Origin: an uncultured Cohaesibacter sp.
GTDB taxonomy: Bacteria > Pseudomonadota > Alphaproteobacteria > Rhizobiales > Cohaesibacteraceae
Reading direction: 5' to 3'
NCBI RefSeq assembly: GCF_963678225.1
Contig: NZ_OY782764.1
Span: 340,001-404,000 of the forward strand
DNA: 64,000 nucleotides
A model generated the notes under the pieces. The model saw nothing but the letters and a program-made list of their open reading frames with translations. It was not told the DNA's origin and ran no database searches. Shown one piece after another: positions 56,018 through 64,000 of this stretch. Position 1 is the stretch's first letter; every line of letters begins with the position of its first letter. Made by a program: the position numbers and the translations under genes.

Positions 56018-57153
56018 CGGGCGATGTCTCTGGCGACATAAGCCGTGCGCAGACCGCGCGCGGCAACCATTCCACGCCGGTTGAGCGGAATAAACAACAA
56101 GGCCATGGACCGCCGTCCCGCCCAAATATGCTCGGCAATCGGGTGGCCACTATCTGCCAGACTGTCGATATAATCGATCCCCGGATCGGCAATGGCCTGC
56201 CGGCTTGCCTCCAGCAGAATCTGAGTACCGGGGGAGTAGCGCTTATAGACGTCGTCCATGCCGGTCTTCCAGGTGAAGAGTCCGCGCCCCACCCTGAAAC
56301 TCACCAAGCCACCGATACATCGCCCATCAAGCGATAGCAGATCAATCCGCGAACGATCCTTAGCCATCATCGCGGGGAAGACGGTATGCACAAAGACATT
56401 TAACCGCTCATCGACAGCCAAAGCCGTGCCCTTGGACGCCTTCCAGCCTGACGCTTCAACATGCAGAAAGCTCTCAATGGCCTCACCGTGGTCCAGCCCA
56501 TCTTGCGTCGACAGAACCTCAAGCTTGCCAAGATCGGAAAGCCTACGCCATTGACGCCCGGTGGTCTTGCGCTTGTTTCGACTTAAACTCAGCCCGCCAT
56601 CTTCTGCGGTAACATTATCGGATGCGCAATTGAGGTAGGCGCGCTTGTGGCGCCGAGCCATGGGAATGATATCAGACGCATCCGAAAGCCCCAGACGGGT
56701 TGCCAGCCATTTTTCCAGCCAGACATATTCCCGCGCTTCCAGTGGAAAAAAGGGCCAAAGCAAAACATCTGCCCGCGCTTCGGCCGCAAGTTGATCAAGG
56801 GCAGCGTGAAATGCCACCTCCTCACGCACATGCGCTCCGTCAGGATTGAAAAAGGCCCCGCCGATTGGACTACTGCCATGAGCAAGAAACTGCACGATGG
56901 GCACCCCAAGCGAACTGGCATTACGCACATGCTCAAACGGCAGACGGTATCCGCCTGACTGCACACAATCGAGTGCACTCGCCGTGAAGAAACCCTCACT
57001 GGCGCGCATAAACGTGTCATCGACAAACGGATTATCAAACTGATCGGTCAAACTGGCAATTTTCTGAATGAACCTCGTTTGCTGGAGCATCTGTTCAACT
57101 TCCCCAAAAACGGCGGTCATACGGTTGGACAATGGCTTTGCGTAAATCGTCAT
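55984..57153 (-). CDS. GNAT-fold acetyltransferase (BioF2/CelD-like)
   Basis: A 389-residue protein. The C-terminal half matches the FemAB/BioF2-like GNAT domain (RNKRKTTGRQWRRLSDLG, then VEASGWKASKGTAL). Relatives act in polysaccharide or cell-envelope acylation. Substrate unknown. The start at 57153 is a choice; a longer frame to 57252 and an ATG at 57186 exist without a clear ribosome site. Confidence 0.72.
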   Translation of the reverse strand: MTIYAKPLSNRMTAVFGEVEQMLQQTRFIQKIASLTDQFDNPFVDDTFMRASEGFFTASALDCVQSGGYRLPFEHVRNASSLGVPIVQFLAHGSSPIGGAFFNPDGAHVREEVAFHAALDQLAAEARADVLLWPFFPLEAREYVWLEKWLATRLGLSDASDIIPMARRHKRAYLNCASDNVTAEDGGLSLSRNKRKTTGRQWRRLSDLGKLEVLSTQDGLDHGEAIESFLHVEASGWKASKGTALAVDERLNVFVHTVFPAMMAKDRSRIDLLSLDGRCIGGLVSFRVGRGLFTWKTGMDDVYKRYSPGTQILLEASRQAIADPGIDYIDSLADSGHPIAEHIWAGRRSMALLFIPLNRRGMVAARGLRTAYVARDIARYWAKRVLGRV

Positions 57154-57330
57154 GCTTTCACAATTCCGTTTCCAAATGGCAAACATTAGAAAGCTTCTGA
57201 CGAAATACGGCTGCGACCGCCTAAATCGCACCTTCCCCAATTTCGCGCCCAATCTATACGCAAAAACCCAGAGGCGAAAGAAAATCCTTAAATTTTAGTT
57301 AATTGCAAACCAAACACTTTGCTCGCCATG

Positions 57331-57870
57331 CTAGCCAGAAAAGCCGCCACTGGTGAGGAAAGCACGCTCAGTCTCTGTCGTTTCCCGCCCCAATACGGCA
57401 TTGCGGTGCGGAAAGCGTCCAAACCGCTCGATGATGTCATAATGCTCCTGCGCAGCATTAACCGCCGCTTCGATGCCAATCTGCTTCATCCATGCCAGAC
57501 AATTTTTCTGATCCTCCAGCGCCTCCGAATGCATCATCGGCATAACCGCAAACTGCTGCTCGGCGGCCTCGAGATCATCCCACTTGGGCATATCAACCAT
57601 CTCATAGGCGAGCCTCAGGGCGACATCATCATGAGAGAATGCCTCGGGAAGCCCACGGAAAAGGTTCCGTGAAAATTGATCAAGCAGAATGATCAGCGCC
57701 TGCTTGCCCCGAAGATCCTCTTCCCAATGCTGAAGACGCCCCGCGCGGGCATCGTCCAAAGCCAACCCGAACGCCACGCGGATGCGCATGTCAAAGGCCG
57801 CATTCTTGCTGAACCAGAGCTTCGGATCAGCAGAAAACCAGAAATTCAATACATCATGTGGTTCGGTCAT
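57331..57870 (-). CDS. DUF924 family protein
   Basis: A 179-residue, mainly helical protein. It contains the family pattern VLNFWF, LIILLDQFSRNLFRG and MMHSEALEDQ, ending with RFGRFPHRNAVLGR. DUF924 proteins are predicted TPR-like folds of unknown function. It is transcribed leftward, downstream of no clear partner. Confidence 0.9.
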   Translation of the reverse strand: MTEPHDVLNFWFSADPKLWFSKNAAFDMRIRVAFGLALDDARAGRLQHWEEDLRGKQALIILLDQFSRNLFRGLPEAFSHDDVALRLAYEMVDMPKWDDLEAAEQQFAVMPMMHSEALEDQKNCLAWMKQIGIEAAVNAAQEHYDIIERFGRFPHRNAVLGRETTETERAFLTSGGFSG

Positions 57871-58025
57871 ATCTTGTCTCGCAAATTTATGTAAAAACGC
57901 ATATAGATCTCTTGCAGAGTTGAATGAAACAGAGAAGACAAAGCAAGAGCTTTCAAAGGCCGTGCCCGAGTGTGTCTTCGTGCCCTATCTCGGGCAGCCC
58001 CGCGCAAGAGGAACAGGAGCCGCAG

Positions 58026-58262
58026 ATGAAAGATCTGGATCTTACAGGCCTCAAATGCCCCTTGCCTGTTCTGCATACTCAGAAAGCCCTCGGACAAATG
58101 CCTGCAGGCGCTCGGCTGCGCGTTGTCGCAACCGACCCCATGGCAGTGATCGATCTGCCCCATTTCTGCAATCAGAAAGGCCACAAACTGCTGGAAAGCA
58201 GCAAGGAGAGCAACGCCCTGACCTTTCTCATTGAAAAGGGATCACAGGCGACAGAAAGCTGA
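58026..58262 (+). CDS. TusA-like sulfurtransferase
   Basis: A 78-residue protein with the family motif LDLTGLKCPLPVL, where the Cys carries persulfide sulfur. It belongs to the TusA/YedF group used in tRNA thiolation or sulfur relay. GGAGCC lies 5 bases before the ATG. It ends 13 bp before the convergent carboxypeptidase gene. Confidence 0.9.
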   Translation: MKDLDLTGLKCPLPVLHTQKALGQMPAGARLRVVATDPMAVIDLPHFCNQKGHKLLESSKESNALTFLIEKGSQATES

Positions 58263-58275
58263 GCTCAAGAAAAAA

Positions 58276-59499
58276 TCATGGCTTGGCGCGCGGCAGCTGA
58301 GCCAGCTTGATCTGCGAGCCCTTCTGCTGCTTGAGCGGCAGCACAGACTTGTCCCTCGGAGCATACAAAGGCAACTGAGCGAGATTTTGCGGCAGGATCA
58401 CCGGCCGTTCCACCGACCGCGCCCCCGCATAGACCCGCACCGGCTCCATGAGCTTGAAGCGCGGCGACAGATAGCTGGAGCTATATTTCACGGTCGGATT
58501 CCATTTCACCTGCCCATTGGGACAGACCTCAGAACGCATATTGCCAGCCGAGGCGATAGGGCCGAAGGCGGCCTCCTGCGTAATAGGAACACCAGCGCCA
58601 CTGCGCATATCCTGTCGCCGGAAGCCTTCGCTTAGCAGAAAAGCGGCTGTTTCCGCGCGGATTTGCGCGTTGGGAGCCCCCATGACCACCGCCAGCAACT
58701 GCCGCCCGCCACGGGTGGCCGAGGCAACGATATTATACCCCGACGCACAGACAAAGCCTGTCTTCATGCCGTTGGCACCACGGAAATGTTCCAGCAAGGT
58801 ATTATAGGAGCGCAGCACCTTCTTGCCATGCCGGATGGCCGGTATCTGGAACAGGGTGCGATATTGTGGAAACTCGACGAGAATCTGCCGCGCCACCAAC
58901 GCCATATCCCGCGCCGAAGACACATGCCCCGAAGCATAAAGCCCGTTGGCATTGACGAAATGGGATGCATGCATGCCAAGCCGCTGAGCCTCGGCATTCA
59001 TACGCTTGGCAAAGGCAGGCTCGCTGCCAGCGACCCGCTCGGCGAGAGCGGCAGCAATATCATTGGCCGACTTGACGATCATCATGCGCAGCGCATTGCC
59101 GACAGTGAGCTTTGTGCCCACCGGGAACCCCATTTTGGAAGGCGGATAGGAGAGCGCATGCTTTGAAACGGTCAACACACTGTCTTCGGAAATCTCACCC
59201 GCCTCGATGGCTTTGAAAATGACATAGGCCGACATCAACTTGGTCAGAGAGGCAGGATACCATTTCTTGTTGGCATCACGCTGATAAAGCACATTGCCTG
59301 TCGCCACATCCATCAGCAGCAGCGGATTGGGAGAGATCTCCAGATCCGGCAAAGTTTCCTGTCCATTGGCGGCAGCATTGGCCAGCGCGAGATGGGCATG
59401 AAAGATGCCAGCCAGCATGAGAAAGGCCAGAACAACGGGACGGCAGACCGCCCGTTTGATGGACAGACGCGGGCATCTGATGACAGAAAGGTCGATCAT
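58276..59499 (-). CDS. D-alanyl-D-alanine carboxypeptidase (S11, PBP5/6-like)
   Basis: A 407-residue penicillin-binding protein. The S11 motifs are SLTK (catalytic Ser), SAN and KTG. It removes the terminal D-Ala of peptidoglycan stem peptides. A signal/anchor lies at residues 20-42. The C-terminal tail (about 300-407) does not look like the usual amphipathic anchor. The region between it and the amidohydrolase holds both promoters. Confidence 0.92.
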   Translation of the reverse strand: MIDLSVIRCPRLSIKRAVCRPVVLAFLMLAGIFHAHLALANAAANGQETLPDLEISPNPLLLMDVATGNVLYQRDANKKWYPASLTKLMSAYVIFKAIEAGEISEDSVLTVSKHALSYPPSKMGFPVGTKLTVGNALRMMIVKSANDIAAALAERVAGSEPAFAKRMNAEAQRLGMHASHFVNANGLYASGHVSSARDMALVARQILVEFPQYRTLFQIPAIRHGKKVLRSYNTLLEHFRGANGMKTGFVCASGYNIVASATRGGRQLLAVVMGAPNAQIRAETAAFLLSEGFRRQDMRSGAGVPITQEAAFGPIASAGNMRSEVCPNGQVKWNPTVKYSSSYLSPRFKLMEPVRVYAGARSVERPVILPQNLAQLPLYAPRDKSVLPLKQQKGSQIKLAQLPRAKP

Positions 59500-59815
59500 G
59501 AAGAAAGAGAACTCCCAAAAGCAGCGGGCAATGGCTTGGCAAATTATCCTGTCCCTTCTCTAACCCAAGATCATGGCACGAACAAGAGAGCAGCGCGCCA
59601 AAGATCCATTCTTTGGCCTCATATGATGGAGGCAAGAAAGGGTGCGAAGAAGGTTCGATTTTACAACAAAAGCGCTTGCCCCCTCCTAGCCATATGACTA
59701 ATCTGCTCTCAAACGCATGGCAAACCTCATCACCATGCAGTCTTATCCAGACATAAAAATCGCCGTAAATTGACGACGCGCGAGAAGCCTCCCGGAAAAG
59801 CAAAAGGTCACTTCA
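59500..59815. other. Divergent intergenic region
   Basis: About 316 bases between the leftward carboxypeptidase and the rightward amidohydrolase genes. I see no gene and no clear promoter motif. Confidence 0.4.
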
Positions 59816-60982
59816 ATGCCTATCATCAACCGAATTGCCGAGTTTCAAAATCAAATCAAGAAAGTACGTCAGGACCTTCACGAATATCCGGAACTGCAAT
59901 ATGACGTCCACAAGACAACAACCCGCGTCATCGCCGAGTTGAAATCCTATGGCATTACCAACATCACCTCCGGCGTTGGCCAGTCCGGTGTTGTTGCCGT
60001 CATTCAGGGCAAGAGCAACAAGTCCGGCCGCACCATCGGCCTGCGCGCTGATATGGACGCCCTGCCGCTGCATGAGGCGACCGGCAAACCTTACGCCTCC
60101 AAGGTTGAAGGCAAAATGCATGCCTGTGGCCATGATGGACACACATCCATGCTGCTGGCGGCTGCCAAATATCTGCAGGAAACCCGCAACTTTGATGGCG
60201 AAGTGGTGCTCATCTTCCAGCCTGCTGAAGAAGGGGGCGGCGGTGCCCGTGCCATGGTGGAAGACGGTTTGATGGACCGCTGGAACATCGAACAGGTATA
60301 TGGCATGCACAACTGGCCCGGCGTGCCTGCCGGTACGTTCCAAATTCGCCCCGGCTCACTGATGGCATCGGCCGACCGCATTTATATCAATGTTGAAGGC
60401 AGTGGCGGGCATGCAGCCAAGCCGCATGAATGCATCGATACGGTGGTGGTCATTTCCGCCATCATTCAAGCCATTCAGACCATCGCAAGCCGCAATGTCG
60501 ACCCGCAAGATTCCATCGTCATTTCCCTTTGCCATGTCGAAGCAGGTTTTACCGACAACGTCATCCCGCAAATAGGCCTCATTGAGGGGACCGTCCGCAC
60601 GCTAAATCCTGAAACTCGTGCCTTGGCTGAAAAGCGCCTGAAGGAAATAGTCGAAGGCACCGCAGCTATTTATGGCGCCAAGGCGAGCCTCAATTACAAG
60701 CGCGATTATCCAGTGACCGTAAACCATGCGGCCCAGACGGAAACTGCCGTCAAGGTGGCAAAATCCATCGCGGGAGCGGATAAGGTGGTTGATGACGTGG
60801 TTGCCACCATGGGCGCCGAAGATTTTTCCTTCATGCTGCAAGAACGCCCCGGAGCCTTCATCTTTATCGGCAACGGCGACTCTGCTCCGCTTCATCACCC
60901 CAACTATGATTTCAATGATGAAGTCATTCCGGTTGGCGCTTCCTACTGGGCCAAACTGGTCGAAGAGCTGCTGCCAGCTTAA
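59816..60982 (+). CDS. M20-family amidohydrolase (hippurate hydrolase/N-acyl-amino acid type)
   Basis: A 388-residue metal-dependent hydrolase. The metal and catalytic motifs are ADMDALPL, HACGHDGH and PAEEGGGG, with the C-terminal GAEDFSFML. Relatives hydrolyse hippurate, N-acetyl amino acids or IAA conjugates, and sequence alone does not give the substrate. A strong terminator follows at 60996. Confidence 0.92.
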   Translation: MPIINRIAEFQNQIKKVRQDLHEYPELQYDVHKTTTRVIAELKSYGITNITSGVGQSGVVAVIQGKSNKSGRTIGLRADMDALPLHEATGKPYASKVEGKMHACGHDGHTSMLLAAAKYLQETRNFDGEVVLIFQPAEEGGGGARAMVEDGLMDRWNIEQVYGMHNWPGVPAGTFQIRPGSLMASADRIYINVEGSGGHAAKPHECIDTVVVISAIIQAIQTIASRNVDPQDSIVISLCHVEAGFTDNVIPQIGLIEGTVRTLNPETRALAEKRLKEIVEGTAAIYGAKASLNYKRDYPVTVNHAAQTETAVKVAKSIAGADKVVDDVVATMGAEDFSFMLQERPGAFIFIGNGDSAPLHHPNYDFNDEVIPVGASYWAKLVEELLPA

Positions 60983-60995
60983 AGCAAGTCATTTG

Positions 60996-61029
60996 AAAGA
61001 GCCGGTGCCTTACGCCCGGCTCTTTTTTT
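60996..61029 (+). terminator. Terminator of the amidohydrolase gene
   Basis: AAAGAGCCGG (60996-61005) pairs with CCGGCTCTTT (61016-61025), and a T-run continues to 61029. Confidence 0.88.
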
Positions 61030-61076
61030 CAACGCAGTACACCCCAAAATACCCAACGCAAAAGAGACAATCGCCT

Positions 61077-61844
61077 TTGCTGGAAACCTTGCCCCTCTTT
61101 GCCCATACCCAGCTTACAGAGGTGACGCTCTGGGGGCTCATCATTGCGAGCTTCTTCACATCTGCCTTCACGGCCGCCTTTGGCATTGGCGGCGGCGTGA
61201 CCCTTCTTGCGATTTTAGGCATGGTCATTCCTGTAACCACGCTCATTCCCGTGCATGGCACCGTGCAGATGGGGTCCAACGCCGGGCGTGCATGGCATCT
61301 GCGAAACCATATCCATTGGCGTCTGATTGGGCTTATCGCGCTGGGCGCTATTGTCGGCACCCTTCTTGGGTCTCAGATCGTCATCGCGCTACCCGATGCC
61401 CTTCTCAAGATCATTCTTGCCCTGTTCGTTCTGGCAATCACCTGGCTGCCCACCCCAAGGCGAGTAAAAAGCGGAGATCGCACTGTTGGAGTTGGTGCTT
61501 TTATCGCTTCTCTGGCAGGCATGTTTGTAGGCGCCACCGGGCCACTGCTTGCTGCCCTCATTTCCGGCAGGATCGCCAACCGGCAAGGGGTCGTTGCCAC
61601 TCATGCCGCAGCCATGACACTCTCCCACGCCTTGAAGATCATCGCCTTCGGTTTTATCGGCTTTGCCTATACCAATTGGTTGGGCCTTATCGGCGCCATG
61701 ATCCTGTCTGGATATCTGGGTACCCGAACCGGCAGCAAACTTCTCCATGTCATGGATGAGGCGCTGTTTCGCAGGATTTTCAGAGTGATCATCACGGCGC
61801 TGGCGCTACTCATGCTTTTGGGCGCAGCCCGAAGCGTGCTGTGA
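61077..61844 (+). CDS. TauE/SafE-family permease
   Basis: A 255-residue membrane protein with about eight hydrophobic segments in two similar halves (FGIGGGVTLLAILGM and MFVGATGPLLAALI). The family exports sulfite, sulfoacetate or related anions. The start is probably TTG at 61077; no ATG is available upstream after the terminator, and a GTG at 61122 is possible. The gene overlaps the convergent ABC ATPase by 35 bp. Neighbouring genes resemble a sulfonate-type transporter, which fits a sulfur role. Confidence 0.82.
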   Translation: MLETLPLFAHTQLTEVTLWGLIIASFFTSAFTAAFGIGGGVTLLAILGMVIPVTTLIPVHGTVQMGSNAGRAWHLRNHIHWRLIGLIALGAIVGTLLGSQIVIALPDALLKIILALFVLAITWLPTPRRVKSGDRTVGVGAFIASLAGMFVGATGPLLAALISGRIANRQGVVATHAAAMTLSHALKIIAFGFIGFAYTNWLGLIGAMILSGYLGTRTGSKLLHVMDEALFRRIFRVIITALALLMLLGAARSVL

Positions 61845-62553
61845 CATCCCCCATCAGAGCGTGTTCAATCTCATCGGCCAGCGCCAATTCCTGTTGCCGA
61901 TTGCCCCGACCATAATTCTCAAAACGGGTCACGACTCGAGCCGGAGCGGATGTCAGCAACAAGATTTCATCGGCCAGCGCCACAGCATGGCGGGCATCAT
62001 GGGTCACCATCAACAGGCCCATTCCGTGGGCATCAACATGATGACACAACAGCGCCTGCATCTGTTGGACCAAACTGAAATCAAGCCCGTGGAATGGCTC
62101 GTCCAACAGCAGCATATCCGGTTCGAAAACGAGCGCCCGCGCCAGCGAAACCCGTTGACGCATACCGCCCGAAAGCTGATGGGGAAATTGCCGATAATGC
62201 TCCTCAGGCAACTCCACGGCCTTCAGCATAGCCGCCGCCTTTTCCTCCCGCTCACGACGAGCAGCAACCTGCCCTTTCAAGGCAAAAGCCACATTGTCGA
62301 TGGCCGTCCGCCATGGCAACAACAAGGGCTCTTGAAACATCACTGATAAGCGCTGCGCTGCACAGACAATCCGGCCAGCATCGGGCTTCAAAAGTCCAAG
62401 CATCAGAGACAACAAAGTTGTCTTGCCGCATCCCGAAGGTCCCATAAGCGCCACCACTCCCTGTGCCGAGCAGGTCAGCGATATATCCGCCAGCACCGGT
62501 TGGGAGCCATAGGCAAAGTGGGCATTCTCGATAGAGAGCAGATTATCCCCCAT
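61810..62553 (-). CDS. ABC transporter ATP-binding protein (SsuB/TauB-like)
   Basis: A 247-residue ATPase. Walker A is GPSGCGKTT, the signature is LSGGMRQRVSLARAL, and Walker B is MLLLDEPFHGLD. ATG at 62553 is chosen because AAGGGGG lies 5-6 bases upstream; it overlaps the end of the permease gene by 11 bp. It energises the permease encoded just before it. Confidence 0.9.
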   Translation of the reverse strand: MGDNLLSIENAHFAYGSQPVLADISLTCSAQGVVALMGPSGCGKTTLLSLMLGLLKPDAGRIVCAAQRLSVMFQEPLLLPWRTAIDNVAFALKGQVAARREREEKAAAMLKAVELPEEHYRQFPHQLSGGMRQRVSLARALVFEPDMLLLDEPFHGLDFSLVQQMQALLCHHVDAHGMGLLMVTHDARHAVALADEILLLTSAPARVVTRFENYGRGNRQQELALADEIEHALMGDVTARFGLRPKA

Positions 62554-63340
62554 GCATGCCCCCTTCTTCCTGCCTGCGCCAGACATGCATGCGCTCGCGC
62601 ACAAGGCGCAGCAGCAGATGGTCAAGCACAATCAAAATAAAGACAACGACAATCACCCACGCCAGCAATTGGGCCGTATCCACCCGCGCCCGCGCCGCCG
62701 CGATGCCATCGCCAATGCCACCCGAGCCAGAGAGCAGCTCAGCCATAATGGAAACTTTCCATGACATAGCCAGCGTTGTGGCCAGTGCCGGATAGAGATA
62801 GGCCAGCATATGAGGCCCATAGACATCGCTTACCATCGCCCGTGGTGGCGTATGGAAGGCGCGAGCCATCCGCGCCAGATCCCCATCAAGGCTGCGCACA
62901 GCTTGCAAGGCGGCAGCAAAGATCATCGGCGCGGTCGCCACGGCAACCGTAAAGACCACCGCCCACCGGCCACCAAACCACAGGAGCGCCAACACGATCC
63001 ACGCGATCGCCGGAATGCCAAGAAGGATGATGGACACCGGCTGCAACACAAAACGCACATCTTTGAAGCATCCGGCAAAGCCTCCTGCCATCACACCCAT
63101 CACGACACTGATGCACCAGCCTGCAAGCGCATTGAAGGCAGTGGCCTGAACCGCAGTCACCACCTCCCCTGCCCCGATCATCCGGCCAAGCACAACAAAG
63201 GTTTCGCCGACGCCGGGCAGCACAAGCGAGCCATAGGCAACATGGCCTGCCTGCCACAGCGCGAGCATTCCCCCGACACCGACAGCAAACAGCAGGCCCC
63301 GCTTCAGATATCCGGATCTGTGTCGATCACGCTTGGCCAC
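62543..63340 (-). CDS. ABC transporter permease (SsuC/TauC-like)
   Basis: A 265-residue membrane protein with about six membrane segments. The EAA-type loop reads ARMARAFHTPPRAMVSDVYGPHM, as in BPD_transp_1 permeases. It starts 4 bp after the binding-protein stop, in the same operon. Nitrate-, sulfonate- or taurine-type uptake is likely, but sequence does not settle the substrate. Confidence 0.88.
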   Translation of the reverse strand: MAKRDRHRSGYLKRGLLFAVGVGGMLALWQAGHVAYGSLVLPGVGETFVVLGRMIGAGEVVTAVQATAFNALAGWCISVVMGVMAGGFAGCFKDVRFVLQPVSIILLGIPAIAWIVLALLWFGGRWAVVFTVAVATAPMIFAAALQAVRSLDGDLARMARAFHTPPRAMVSDVYGPHMLAYLYPALATTLAMSWKVSIMAELLSGSGGIGDGIAAARARVDTAQLLAWVIVVVFILIVLDHLLLRLVRERMHVWRRQEEGGMHGG

Positions 63341-63343
63341 CCG

Positions 63344-64000
63344 TTACCCCCAGTAAAAATCCGGAGTCGGCTTCCTGCCACCAACAATGCCCGGATCAAG
63401 GCTCATCAGATGCTCGAAATAAAGCTCGATATCCGCGCGCGCCTCTTTGGCCGACTGCACATCCAGATGCACATAGGGCAGAGACTGAGCGATCACCGGC
63501 GCAGGCAGGGGCAGCGATTGAGATGCCAGCTTGCCCGCCTCATCCCAGTTGGCCTTTGTCCACTCGCCCGCCTCGACGCAGGCCTGATGCACGGCGGCAA
63601 CGACCTCCGGCTTCTCTTCAAGAAAGGCAGGGTTGACCGCCAACCCCACCTGCGGAATGCGCGGCCCTCGCCCCGTGTGAGCGCCGTAAACCTTAGTGAT
63701 ATCAATGGCGCGATAGAGAGGCCCTCCGGCTTTTTTGGCCCGAAACAGCGCCGCAGTCGATGCAGGTTCATGCAACACGGCCACATCGCCGCGCCCTGAG
63801 AGATAAAGCGGCACCGCTTCCCCCGGCGAGCCGACATAATCCAGCGTCACATCCTTGTCCGGGTCCAGTCCGGCCCACATAAGCACAAGACGAAACAACA
63901 AATCGGGCGCTTCATTCTTGTTGGACAGCAAAACCCGCTTGCCCGCCAGATCCTCAATTCTGGTTATGCCCTCCTCACGCGCCATCACATAGAGCACACC
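63344..64000 (-). CDS. ABC transporter substrate-binding protein, partial
   Basis: The C-terminal 218 residues of a periplasmic binding protein of the NMT1/SsuA type. The start lies beyond the window edge. The visible part shows EDLAGKRVLLSNKNEAPDLL, VGSPGEAVPLYLSGRGDVAVLHEPA and ends DFYWG. It is the first gene of a three-gene uptake operon. Confidence 0.82.
   Translation of the reverse strand, partial: GVLYVMAREEGITRIEDLAGKRVLLSNKNEAPDLLFRLVLMWAGLDPDKDVTLDYVGSPGEAVPLYLSGRGDVAVLHEPASTAALFRAKKAGGPLYRAIDITKVYGAHTGRGPRIPQVGLAVNPAFLEEKPEVVAAVHQACVEAGEWTKANWDEAGKLASQSLPLPAPVIAQSLPYVHLDVQSAKEARADIELYFEHLMSLDPGIVGGRKPTPDFYWG

Noticed and set aside
1-64000. CRISPR array
   Set aside because: No regularly spaced repeats of 24-40 bp with unique spacers were found. 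The only regular arrays are the three 21-bp units at 7719 and the paired short repeats in the element.

Overview
The window reads as the chromosome of a marine-type alphaproteobacterium of the order Hyphomicrobiales (Rhizobiales). The clearest support is gene order I know from that group: rpmB, a phytase-like gene, cobT, cobS, a J-domain gene, bolA, a CorC-type gene, aroB, aroK, a 46-residue membrane protein, xerD and accA, and separately carD, fdxA, an S4-domain gene and a SUV3-like helicase. The genus (Cohaesibacter or a relative) is only a guess.

Layout. 0.6-4.6 kb: a nitrate-sensor-type chemotaxis receptor and an O-antigen polymerase-like membrane protein. 5.0-9.4 kb: a LytS/LytTR two-component pair followed by a CstA-family transporter, with three 21-bp direct repeats in front of the transporter that look like the regulator's operator. 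9.4-10.8 kb: an unassigned transporter-like membrane protein. 11.05-23.69 kb: an integrative element in the 3' end of tRNA-Arg(CCT). 24.0-35.6 kb: a nuclease-like secreted protein, an M48 lipoprotein protease, carD, fdxA, the S4 protein, the SUV3-like helicase, a DUF3108 protein, rpmB and a queuosine-precursor transporter. 35.7-45.8 kb: cobalamin chelatase subunits, the shikimate genes and xerD. 46-64 kb: accA, an L,D-transpeptidase, a soluble chemotaxis receptor, znuA under a probable Zur site, polyphosphate kinase 2, a large MscS channel, a CAP lipoprotein, an acetyltransferase, DUF924, a TusA-like protein, a D,D-carboxypeptidase, an M20 amidohydrolase, a TauE/SafE permease and an SsuABC-like ABC transporter cut by the window end.

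The element is the most interesting part. A 21-bp piece of the tRNA-Arg 3' end is repeated 12,613 bp away. A tyrosine integrase gene sits next to the intact tRNA. Integrase arm-site-like repeats lie inside both ends. The AT-richer left half carries a SIR2-HerA pair, a known anti-phage architecture, and then an unassigned PD-(D/E)XK nuclease-like gene. The right half carries a serine resolvase, an SF2 helicase flanked by two 47-bp interrupted palindromes, a winged-helix HNH nuclease, three small coupled genes ending in a BRO antirepressor that looks truncated, and the integrase. I see no capsid, packaging or conjugation genes, so the element looks like a phage-satellite-like or minimal integrative island carrying defence cargo.

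No CRISPR array, rRNA operon or insertion sequence was seen.
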